From Sphingomonadaceae bacterium (GTDB lineage: Bacteria; Pseudomonadota; Alphaproteobacteria; Sphingomonadales; Sphingomonadaceae), in assembly GCA_013821585.1 (NCBI GenBank), contig JACDGO010000160.1, forward strand, positions 1-5,583: a stretch of DNA of 5,583 nt. The letters run 5' to 3'. The translations under genes were made by a program, and so were the position numbers. Position 1 is the first letter of the stretch. Each line of letters opens with the position of its first letter. Below the pieces are notes generated by a model. The model made no database searches, was not told the DNA's origin, and saw only the letters and a program-made list of their open reading frames with translations. Below, one piece after another: positions 1 to 5,583 of this stretch.

Positions 1-249
1 CTAGCGCCACCAGCAGCGGCGGACGCGGTGATGATTCCGCCACTGCATCGTGCAGACGCGGTGACGCCGCCAGCCGTTATGCCAGCCGTGCCGCACGGTC
101 GACGTGCGGCGGACGACGGTGCGATCCTCATGCATCGGTCCGCTGGACGTTGTGGTCGTCGTCGTGGTGCGCTGCGCGTTCATTTGCGCGAGCGCGGGCG
201 TGGCCGCCGTGCCGAGCGCCAGCGCGCCGAGGATGATCAATGCCTTCAT
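1..249 (-). CDS. Small secreted protein with Thr run and basic, aromatic tail
   Basis: This 82-residue protein is of unknown function. It opens with a textbook signal peptide: Met-Lys, a hydrophobic core (ALIILGALALG), then TPALA with probable signal peptidase I cleavage after residue 21. The mature part would be about 61 residues, beginning QMNAQR and continuing with seven Thr (28-34). The C-terminal half (51-82) is loaded with Arg, His and Trp (for example HGWHNGWRRHR) and holds two Cys (66 and 79) that could form a disulfide in the periplasm. Proteins of this style are common, unnamed small exported proteins in sphingomonads; I know no function for them. The start is the ATG at 249, seven bases after GGGAGAGG, a strong ribosome site. 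A TTG at 264 would put that site inside the gene and spoil the signal peptide. The stop is TAG at the first three bases of the window. The gene is separate from the upstream block and probably has its own promoter (305-281). The gene is likely real; its role is unknown. Confidence 0.75.
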   Translation of the reverse strand: MKALIILGALALGTAATPALAQMNAQRTTTTTTTSSGPMHEDRTVVRRTSTVRHGWHNGWRRHRVCTMQWRNHHRVRRCWWR

Positions 250-251
250 TT

Positions 252-262
252 GAGCCTCTCCC
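252..262 (-). promoter_or_regulatory. Ribosome binding site deciding the start of the secreted protein
   Basis: The minus strand reads GGGAGAGGCTC just before CAAATG here. The GGAGAGG core lies about six to seven bases ahead of the ATG at 249. It selects that ATG over the in-frame TTG at 264, whose first codons would consist of this purine stretch. Confidence 0.65.
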
Positions 263-280
263 AACTCGTTGCCATGCCAT

Positions 281-305
281 AACGGTCAGCGCGGGAATTG
301 GCTCC
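281..305 (-). promoter_or_regulatory. Candidate EcfG-type general stress promoter
   Basis: Reading the minus strand, GGAGC (305-301) is followed after exactly 16 bases by CGTT (284-281). The alphaproteobacterial general stress sigma factor EcfG recognises GGAAC, a 16-17 base spacer, then CGTT, so this is one mismatch from consensus. The CGTT box ends 31 bases before the ATG of the secreted protein gene at 249, which leaves room for a leader of about 20-25 bases containing the GGGAGAGG ribosome site. Position and spacing are both sensible. I see no good sigma-70 promoter in the same region. The match is short, so chance remains possible. Confidence 0.42.
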
Positions 306-311
306 CCGGCA

Positions 312-526
312 TTAGTGAAAATCGCGCGAGCGCGGCAGGATGCGGACGTCGCGCGGATGGCTTCCGCGCGGCTGCTGCGGGTGCAGGAATTCGTCGTTGC
401 GCGACAGCAAGGGATCGAGATCGTGCGTTTCGGAGAGCCTCGAAAGCTCGGCGCTGCGATCGTGGATGCGGTTCGCGAAAGACGCGCGCGCAACGCGCCA
501 AGTGACTCGGCAGTGGGTAAGTTCAT
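312..526 (-). pseudogene. Possible small CDS interrupted by a CG-repeat frameshift
   Basis: No intact gene fits between 265 and 558, but two reading frames together look like one. Frame one starts at ATG 526 and reads MNLPTAESLGALRA. Frame two, ending in TAA at 314-312, reads SFANRIHDRSAELSRLSETH, then continues through LLSRNDEFLHP and ends in ILPRSRDFH. Its codons mostly end in G or C and its second positions are mixed, as in real coding DNA here. The two frames meet in a run of alternating C and G at 483-491. Removing one CG unit would give a continuous 70-residue protein, Arg/Ser/Asp-rich and probably helical. It has no signal peptide and I recognise no family with certainty; a remote resemblance to short DUF1127-type proteins was considered and not established. 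It starts 32 bases after the DUF2891 stop and has only a weak, distant purine-rich stretch (AGAAGAAG) as ribosome site. It could be a decaying gene, a sequencing error or chance. Confidence 0.3.
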
Positions 527-556
527 GATTTGTTCTAAAAACTTCTTCTGGACGCG

Positions 557-562
557 AGTCAA
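557..562 (-). promoter_or_regulatory. Weak candidate sigma-70 -35 box (TTGACT)
   Basis: TTGACT on the minus strand overlaps the DUF2891 stop codon. Seventeen bases further is TTTAGA (539-534), a poor -10 match. The pair lies in the only A/T-rich patch of this intergenic stretch. If real, transcription would begin almost at the ATG at 526, giving a leaderless message for the broken small ORF. The -10 box matches only three of six consensus bases, so this is a tentative call. Confidence 0.2.
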
Positions 563-1506
563 GCAGGCTCGTCGAGCGCAAGTAGCGCGAAGGTCGCGAG
601 CCAGTGCTCGCCCATATAATCGCCCGCGACATGCGGCAGGCTCGCAGCGAGATGGCGCTCGGCCGCGTCGTCGTGGCCAAGCGCGCGCCAGCACCAGCAG
701 CGGCTGAGGTTCAGCCCGTCGAGATGCGCGATCTTGCCGTCGCCGCGGTCGGAGACATGCGCGGGGGTGAACAGCGTCGCGGGTTCGCCCTTGTCCGCGC
801 AGGGGAGGAAGGCGGCGAACCAAGCGGCGAAGTCGAGGCCGAGCACCGATTTCATTAGCATCGCCTCGACCAGCGTAGGCGACAGGAAAGCGTCGCCGTC
901 GGGCTCCCATGCCTGCGCATCGCGGTCTTGCGAAAACCACTGGCGCGCACGGACGTCGATCGATTCCAGAAGCTCCTGGTCGCGCGTCCCGGCCCAGTGC
1001 CGTGCAAGGATCAGTGAGAAGGCGGTGTTGGCGTGGCTTCCGGTGCGGACTGGATAGGTGAGCAGCGGCAGATATGCCTTGAACCGCGTCGCGAACGCTT
1101 CGGCGAGCGGCGCGAGAATGTCCGCGTAAGGCGCGTCGAGTTCGGCGTGGAGCGCGAGCAGCCAGCCCCAGCCATAGGGCCGCTCGAACCCGCGCGCCAT
1201 CGGCCGCGCCAGATAGGCGAGTTCGCCCGCGACCTTTCCGGGCGTCAGCATCGCGCCGGCGCGCGCGGCGATTTCGGCGGCTTCGGGTATGCCGGGATAG
1301 AGGCGCGCGAGGCGCATCAGCTGCCACCAGCCGTGGACGCAGCTGTGCCAGTCGAAGCTGCCGTGAAAGATCGGATGGAGCTCCGCGGGCGTCCGTGCGT
1401 CCTCCGGCCCGGTCAGGACGTGATCGAGCTTGTACGGATACTCGCGCCCGATATGGCCGAGCGTCAGGCGGGCGAAGTTGCGCGCGGTGGTTTCGTCCAA
1501 TTTCAT
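559..1506 (-). CDS. DUF2891 family protein, function unknown
   Basis: This 315-residue soluble protein of the DUF2891 family has no signal peptide or membrane helix, so it is probably cytoplasmic. Conserved blocks, in order, are HPIFHGSFDWHSCVHGWW (44-61), ERPYGWGW (108-115), YPVRTGSHANTAFS (151-164), EPDGDAFLSPTLVEAMLM (201-218) and HLDGLNLSRCWCWR (261-274). These are rich in His, Asp, Glu and Trp, spread among alpha-helical repeats. The pattern resembles a helical toroid of the kind seen in sugar-active or epimerase enzymes, but I cannot show a catalytic assignment. The start at 1506 forms an ATGA overlap with the DUF979 stop, so it is translationally coupled and the last clear gene of the block. 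The open frame continues upstream to 2025 but only as a shadow of DUF979. Genes of this family are, from memory, found with DUF969/DUF979 and pyroglutamate-related enzymes, which argues for a shared pathway. The function is unknown; the family call is confident. Confidence 0.88.
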   Translation of the reverse strand: MKLDETTARNFARLTLGHIGREYPYKLDHVLTGPEDARTPAELHPIFHGSFDWHSCVHGWWQLMRLARLYPGIPEAAEIAARAGAMLTPGKVAGELAYLARPMARGFERPYGWGWLLALHAELDAPYADILAPLAEAFATRFKAYLPLLTYPVRTGSHANTAFSLILARHWAGTRDQELLESIDVRARQWFSQDRDAQAWEPDGDAFLSPTLVEAMLMKSVLGLDFAAWFAAFLPCADKGEPATLFTPAHVSDRGDGKIAHLDGLNLSRCWCWRALGHDDAAERHLAASLPHVAGDYMGEHWLATFALLALDEPA

Positions 1507-2414
1507 CTCGGAAACGCCAGCCACCAGATCAGCGCGATGTTGACCGCGAGGAGCGGCAGCGCGGTCGGGATCTGTGCGCGGATCACGGCGTTGCGATCCT
1601 TCAATTCGAGCAGCGCGACGGGCACGATGTTGAAGTTCGCCGCCATCGGCGTCATCAGCGTACCGCAGAAGCCTGCGAGCATCCCGAGCGCCGCGACCGC
1701 CGCCGGATCGCCGCGATGCGCGTGGATCAGCAAGGGCACGCCGATCGCCGCCGCCATCACCGGGAATGCCGCGAAGGCGTTGCCCATCACCATCGTGAAC
1801 GCCGCCATGCCGAGACCGTAGGCGAGCACCGCGCCGATCAGGCTGCCGCTCGGAATCACATGCGCGGTCAATCCGCCCACGACGTCGCCGACGCCCGCGA
1901 GCGCGAAGATCGCGCCGAGGCTCGCGAGCATCTGCGGCAGCAGCGCCGCCCAGCCGACGCTGTCCATCAGCCGTCGCCCTTCGTCGAACGGCGTCGCGGC
2001 ACGCGGGCGCAGCCATGCGTAACAAAACGCGAGCGCGATCAGCACGCCGAGCGTCAGCGCGACGAGCGTGATCTGCTTTGCATCGACCAGCCCCGGCAGC
2101 CGCTTGAAGACGAGCGTGCCGATCAACGCGGTCGCGGGGACGATCAGCGCGGGCAGGAACAGCGCGTTGCCGCGCGTCCGCTCCTCGCCCTCGGATGGCG
2201 CGGGCTTCTTCAGCCCGCCCAGCCCCGCGATCGCGACGAGCGCGATGACGAACAGGCCGTTGCCGAAATCGCCGATGCGGTCGCCCAACAGGAAGCTCGA
2301 AGCGATCAACAGCCAGAACGCGGCGTTGCCCCAGCGCCGGTCGCGCAGGCTCAGCAGTCCGAAGCTCAGGAACGTGAGGCCCGCGACGCCATAAATGAAA
2401 GGCAGACCGATCAT
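1503..2414 (-). CDS. DUF979 family membrane protein, putative permease subunit
   Basis: This is a 303-residue polytopic membrane protein of the DUF979 family. I count about nine or ten hydrophobic segments (for example 5-22, 31-44, 53-67, 85-103, 115-134, 156-174, 191-210, 212-230, 237-251 and 284-301). A charged loop lies near 69-82. Family-like motifs are LLPQMLASLGAIFALAGVG (158-176), MGNAFAAFPVM (210-220) and the strongly conserved GTLMTPMAANFNIVPVALL (251-269), followed by ELKDRNAVIRAQIPTALP. I chose the ATG at 2414 because it forms an ATGA overlap with the DUF969 stop and gives MIGLPFIYG, a normal family N-terminus. A GTG nine codons upstream would add a polar extension lying inside DUF969 and is less likely. 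The fixed pairing with DUF969 suggests the two proteins form one inner-membrane complex. Next to a ring-opening amidohydrolase the likely cargo is 5-oxoproline or a hydantoin-like solute. That cargo is inference; no biochemical role for the family is known to me. Confidence 0.9.
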   Translation of the reverse strand: MIGLPFIYGVAGLTFLSFGLLSLRDRRWGNAAFWLLIASSFLLGDRIGDFGNGLFVIALVAIAGLGGLKKPAPSEGEERTRGNALFLPALIVPATALIGTLVFKRLPGLVDAKQITLVALTLGVLIALAFCYAWLRPRAATPFDEGRRLMDSVGWAALLPQMLASLGAIFALAGVGDVVGGLTAHVIPSGSLIGAVLAYGLGMAAFTMVMGNAFAAFPVMAAAIGVPLLIHAHRGDPAAVAALGMLAGFCGTLMTPMAANFNIVPVALLELKDRNAVIRAQIPTALPLLAVNIALIWWLAFPR

Positions 2415-3061
2415 GTGCGCGCCAGCAGGCGGTCGAGCCACAGCAGCCGCGCGCCGTGGATCAGGAACGCGGCGATCGCCGACGGGATCGCCCAGACCGA
2501 AAGCTGAAACGGATCGAGGTGGATGCCATAGCCGTCGAGGATGCCCTTCATCAGCAGGATCGATCCGATCGCGATGAAGATGTCCTCGCCGAAGAACCGC
2601 CCGACATTGTCGGTCGCCGCCGCCATCGCCTTGACGCGCTCGTCGCCGGGCGCGCGGCCCTGCGCGTCGGCGGCGGCCTCGGCCATCGGCGCGACCAGCG
2701 GGCGGACGGTCTCCGCATGGCCGGCGATCGAGATCAGGCCGAGCGCGGCCGTGATCTGCCGGAACAGCAGATAGGCGATCAGCAGCCGCCCCGCCGTCAC
2801 GCGCTTCATCCCCGCGATGACGTCGCGCGCGCGCTGCTGAAGGCCGTGGCGCTCAAGTAGGCCGATGACGGGCAGGACGATATAGACAACGCTGACGAAG
2901 CGGTTGGCGTTGAACGTCTTGCCGAATGCGGAAACGAGCGCGAACGGCGTCATCCCCGCCGCGAGTCCCGCCGCCGCCGCCGCCGCGAGCACGACGACGA
3001 GCGGATTGAAGCGCAGCGCGAAACCCAGCGCGATGACGAGAATGCCGGAGAGGACGAGCAT
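2411..3061 (-). CDS. DUF969 family membrane protein, putative permease subunit
   Basis: This 216-residue integral membrane protein of the DUF969 family has no proven function. About six hydrophobic segments are visible (near 1-18, 19-37, 53-69, 92-113, 157-174 and 187-209). Features I recognise from the family are NRFVSVVYIVLPVIGLLE (53-70), which carries a conserved Asn-Arg at the start of a helix; AGHAETVRPLVAPMAEAA (113-130); and DNVGRFFGEDIFIAIG (151-166), with charged residues inside an otherwise apolar helix. Such buried polar residues suit a transport path. The start at 3061 is the only one giving the normal family length, and it overlaps the upstream stop as TGATG. No clear Shine-Dalgarno precedes it, so translation probably depends on ribosomes finishing the hydantoinase gene. 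From memory, DUF969 and DUF979 are usually adjacent and in firmicutes often lie beside pyroglutamyl-peptidase (pcp). That supports a two-part carrier for pyroglutamate or a similar compound, but the role is inference. Family assignment is firm. Confidence 0.9.
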   Translation of the reverse strand: MLVLSGILVIALGFALRFNPLVVVLAAAAAAGLAAGMTPFALVSAFGKTFNANRFVSVVYIVLPVIGLLERHGLQQRARDVIAGMKRVTAGRLLIAYLLFRQITAALGLISIAGHAETVRPLVAPMAEAAADAQGRAPGDERVKAMAAATDNVGRFFGEDIFIAIGSILLMKGILDGYGIHLDPFQLSVWAIPSAIAAFLIHGARLLWLDRLLART

Positions 3062-5583
3062 CAGCTTGCGCTGCCGAAGCCGCCGCCGCCGGGCGTCTCG
3101 ATCGCGAAAACGTCGTCCGCCGCCATCTCGACTTCGGCCGTCGCGGACAAAGCCTCGACTCGCCCGTCGGCGCGCTCGACGCGGTTGACGCCGGGCGCGC
3201 CGTCGCTCCCTCCGGCCAAGCCGAAAGGCGGCACGCGTCTGCGGTTGGAGAGAATGCCCGCGTGCATCGGCTCGCGGAAGCGAATCCGCCGCACCGCCCC
3301 GTCGCCGCCGCGCCATTCGCCCGCACCGCCCGAACCGCGGCGAATCGAGAATTCCTCGACGATCACCGGAAAGCGCGTCTCGAGAATTTCGGGGTCGGTG
3401 ATGCGGCTGTTGGTCATGTGCGTCTGGACCGCCGGCGCGCCGGGGAAACCCGGCCCCGCGCCCGATCCGCCGGCGATCGTCTCGTAATATTGATGCGCGG
3501 CGTTGCCGAAGGTGAAGTTGTTCATCGTCCCCTGCGCGCTCGCCATCGCGCCGAGCGCGCCGAACAGCGCGTCGGTGATCGCCTGACTCGTCTCGACATT
3601 GCCCGCGACGACGGCAGCGGGATAATGCGGATTGAGCATCGATCCTTCGGGAACGACGATCGTCACGGGCCGCAGGCAGCCTTCGTTGAGCGGGATCGGC
3701 TCGTCGACGAGGCAGCGCACGACATAGAGCACCGCCGCGCGCACGACCGAAAGCGGCGCGTTGAAATTGCCCGGAAGCTGCGCGCTGGTCCCGGTGAAGT
3801 CGACCGTCAGCGCACCGTTTTCGACAGAGGCGGCGACGCGGATCACCGCGCCATTGTCGAGCTCGCTTTCGAAGCGGCCGTCGTTCAGCCGCGCGATCAG
3901 GCGGCGCACGGCGGCTTCGGCGTTGTCCTGGACGTGACGCATATAGGCGGTGACGGTCTCGCGCCCGGTCTCGGCGCACAGTCGCTTCAGCTCGGCCGCG
4001 CCGCGCGCGCAGGCCGCGACCTGCGCGGAGAGGTCGGCGATGTTCTGGTCGGGATTGCGCGCGGGCCACCGCCCGGCGCCGAGCAGCGCGCGCACCTCCG
4101 CTTCACACAGCCTCCCTTGCGCGACGAGCAGGACGTCGTCGAACACGACGCCTTCCTCCTCTATGCTCGTGCTTCCCGGGGGCATCGATCCGGGGCTGAT
4201 CCCGCCGATGTCGGCGTGGTGCCCACGCGCGGCGACGAAGAAGGCGGGCGTGGCTTCGCCGTCCGCGACGAACACCGGCATGATCACCGTGATGTCAGGC
4301 AGATGCGTGCCGCCGTCGTAGGGCGCGTTGAGCGCATAGGCGTCGCCGGGCCGCATCGTGCCGCCCCTGCGCGCGAGGATCGTGCGGACACTTTCGCCCA
4401 TCGATCCCAGATGGACCGGAATGTGCGGCGCGTTGGCGATGAGGCTGCCCTCGGCGTCGAACAGCGCGCACGAGAAGTCGAGCCGCTCGCGGATGTTGAC
4501 CGAGGCGGCGCTGTGGCGGAGCGCCGCGCCCATTTCTTCGGCGATCGCCATGAAGCGCCCGGCGAAGATCTCGAGGCGAACGGGATCGGCCGCTGTGCCA
4601 TCGCTCGCCTTCGCCCGCGCACCGCACCGCTCGAGGATCAGATTGCCGAGCCGGTCGACCGTCGCGCGCCAGCCGGGCTCGACGACCGTCGTCGCGACCG
4701 CCTCGGCGATCAGCGCGGGTCCGGCGACCGTGAAGCCTTCGGCGAGGCGGGGCCGGTCGAACACCGGCGTCGGACGGCGCTTCCCGGCCATGAAGGTCTC
4801 GACCATTGCGATCGGAGGATTGGATCGCGCGGGAAGCGTCGTGACCGAAACGGGATCGCCCGCCGCCGCGATCGCCTCGGCGCGCAGCATGTCGACGACG
4901 ATCGCGCCTGACCCCGCGAAACCGAAACGTGCCCGATGGCGCGTCTCGAACGCCGCCGCCATTGCCCCGGCGTCGCTTACGGGCACGTCGATCGTGCTGT
5001 CGGTTCCCACATAGCGCAAATGTGCCTGCGTCTCGACGCGTATGTACGCCTCGCCGACATCCTGTGCGTTGAGCGCCGCTTCGGCCTCGGCTTCGAGCGC
5101 GCCGCGCGCCGCGCCGATGCCGGGATCATCGAGCGCGAGGCCGACCGTCCGCTCGCGCACGACGCTCCGGTCGGCGAGGCCCATGCCGTATGCCGACAGC
5201 ACGCCCGCGAGCGGGTGGATCATCACCCGGTTCATGCCGAGCGCGTCGGCGACGAGGCACGCATGCTGCCCGCCCGCCCCGCCGAAGCAGGCGAGCGTGA
5301 AGCGCCGCGCGTCGTGCCCGCGCGCGACCGAGATCGCCTTGATCGCGTTCGCCATGTCGGAAACGGCAATCGCGACGAAGCCTTCCGCCGCCGCTTCGGC
5401 CGACAATCCCGCCTGCAGCGCAACTTCAGCGAGCCGCGCTTCGGCCGCCGCGCGATCCAGCGAAGCGTCGCCGCCCGGGCCGAACACCTTTGGAAAGAAC
5501 TCCGGCTGCACCTTGCCGAGCGCGACGTTGCAGTCGGTGATCGTCGGCGGGCCGCCGTGGCGGTAACAGGCCGGGCCCGGCAC
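3061..5583 (-). CDS. Fused hydantoinase A/B (5-oxoprolinase family), N-terminus outside the window
   Basis: This is a member of the hydantoinase/5-oxoprolinase superfamily, which uses ATP to open cyclic amides such as 5-oxoproline (giving glutamate) or hydantoins; it should be cytoplasmic. The visible 840 residues begin inside the HyuA half. PGPACYRHGG is at 2-11, the glycine-rich FGGAGGQHA typical of the ATPase fold is at about 100-108, and a HyuA C-terminal domain runs to about 317. After a short linker the HyuB half starts near 335. It contains NIRERLDFSCALFD (363-376), HIPVHLGSMGES (387-398), the likely metal-site motif RGHHADIGG (453-461), FTGTSAQLPGNF (596-607), GNVETSQAITDALFG (661-675) and the usual terminal TPGGGGFG. 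Fused family members are about 1200 residues, so roughly 360 are missing. The first codon at the edge is GTG and encodes an internal Val, not the start. The stop overlaps the start of the DUF969 gene by one base. Family is clear. The exact substrate (5-oxoproline, N-methylhydantoin or another lactam) cannot be read from the sequence; 5-oxoproline is favoured by the A-B fusion and the neighbours. Confidence 0.93.
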   Translation of the reverse strand: MPGPACYRHGGPPTITDCNVALGKVQPEFFPKVFGPGGDASLDRAAAEARLAEVALQAGLSAEAAAEGFVAIAVSDMANAIKAISVARGHDARRFTLACFGGAGGQHACLVADALGMNRVMIHPLAGVLSAYGMGLADRSVVRERTVGLALDDPGIGAARGALEAEAEAALNAQDVGEAYIRVETQAHLRYVGTDSTIDVPVSDAGAMAAAFETRHRARFGFAGSGAIVVDMLRAEAIAAAGDPVSVTTLPARSNPPIAMVETFMAGKRRPTPVFDRPRLAEGFTVAGPALIAEAVATTVVEPGWRATVDRLGNLILERCGARAKASDGTAADPVRLEIFAGRFMAIAEEMGAALRHSAASVNIRERLDFSCALFDAEGSLIANAPHIPVHLGSMGESVRTILARRGGTMRPGDAYALNAPYDGGTHLPDITVIMPVFVADGEATPAFFVAARGHHADIGGISPGSMPPGSTSIEEEGVVFDDVLLVAQGRLCEAEVRALLGAGRWPARNPDQNIADLSAQVAACARGAAELKRLCAETGRETVTAYMRHVQDNAEAAVRRLIARLNDGRFESELDNGAVIRVAASVENGALTVDFTGTSAQLPGNFNAPLSVVRAAVLYVVRCLVDEPIPLNEGCLRPVTIVVPEGSMLNPHYPAAVVAGNVETSQAITDALFGALGAMASAQGTMNNFTFGNAAHQYYETIAGGSGAGPGFPGAPAVQTHMTNSRITDPEILETRFPVIVEEFSIRRGSGGAGEWRGGDGAVRRIRFREPMHAGILSNRRRVPPFGLAGGSDGAPGVNRVERADGRVEALSATAEVEMAADDVFAIETPGGGGFGSAS

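Noticed and set aside
291..310. Short inverted repeat GGGA...TCCC upstream of the secreted protein gene
   Set aside because: Arms of only four bases with no run of T; too weak for a terminator or an operator.
521..558. Possible terminator after DUF2891, where the minus strand has a run of five T
   Set aside because: No stable GC-rich hairpin precedes the T run, so an intrinsic terminator is not supported.
128..1327. Minus-strand open frame of 399 codons across DUF2891, the gap and the secreted protein gene
   Set aside because: It overlaps two better genes in another frame and its composition is Arg/Ala-rich. Only the short segment just after ATG 526 was kept, as part of the broken small ORF.
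1033..1821. Plus-strand open frame of 262 codons
   Set aside because: It is antisense to DUF2891 and DUF979 with no motif or ribosome site; a shadow frame.
2415..2441. Nine-codon N-terminal extension of DUF979 from a GTG
   Set aside because: It would lie fully inside the DUF969 coding end and gives a polar leader (MARPPAGAH); the ATG with the ATGA overlap is the standard coupled start.
1395..2507. Plus-strand open frame of 370 codons
   Set aside because: Its product is dominated by Arg, Glu, Gln and Asp and lies opposite DUF979; it is a compositional shadow.
3262..4911. Plus-strand open frame of 549 codons
   Set aside because: It is antisense to the well-supported hydantoinase gene. Its product is an Arg/Asp/Ala/Gly-rich low-complexity string with no recognisable domain, as expected for a mirror frame in GC-rich coding DNA.

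Overview
The window is GC-rich (by eye about two thirds G+C), with codons ending mostly in G or C. All convincing genes lie on the minus strand. The style of the small secreted protein at the left end (sphingomonad-like, with an Arg/His/Trp-rich tail) and an EcfG-like promoter in front of it suggest an alphaproteobacterium, probably Sphingomonadales. This is an inference from composition and gene style; there is no rRNA or other marker here.

Reading from the right edge in the direction of transcription, positions 5583 to 559 hold one tight four-gene block: (i) a fused hydantoinase A/B protein of the 5-oxoprolinase family, cut off at its N-terminus by the window edge; (ii) a DUF969 membrane protein; (iii) a DUF979 membrane protein; (iv) a soluble DUF2891 protein. 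Each downstream start codon overlaps the preceding stop codon (TGATG, ATGA, ATGA), so the block is almost certainly one transcript with coupled translation.

The simplest reading is a catabolic cassette. DUF969 and DUF979 would form a two-subunit permease for pyroglutamate (5-oxoproline) or a related cyclic amide or hydantoin. The HyuA/HyuB fusion would open the imported ring with ATP. DUF2891 would be an uncharacterised cytoplasmic partner. The enzyme and family assignments rest on recognisable motifs; the substrate and the transporter role are inference.

Left of the block, positions 265 to 558 hold no intact gene. This gap does contain what looks like a small ORF of about 70 codons, broken by one surplus CG unit in a CG repeat (526 to 312), and a candidate EcfG-type promoter (305 to 281). 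That promoter sits just ahead of an 82-residue secreted protein gene with a Thr run and a basic, aromatic C-terminus, which ends at position 1. I see no tRNA, rRNA, CRISPR array, insertion sequence or convincing terminator.
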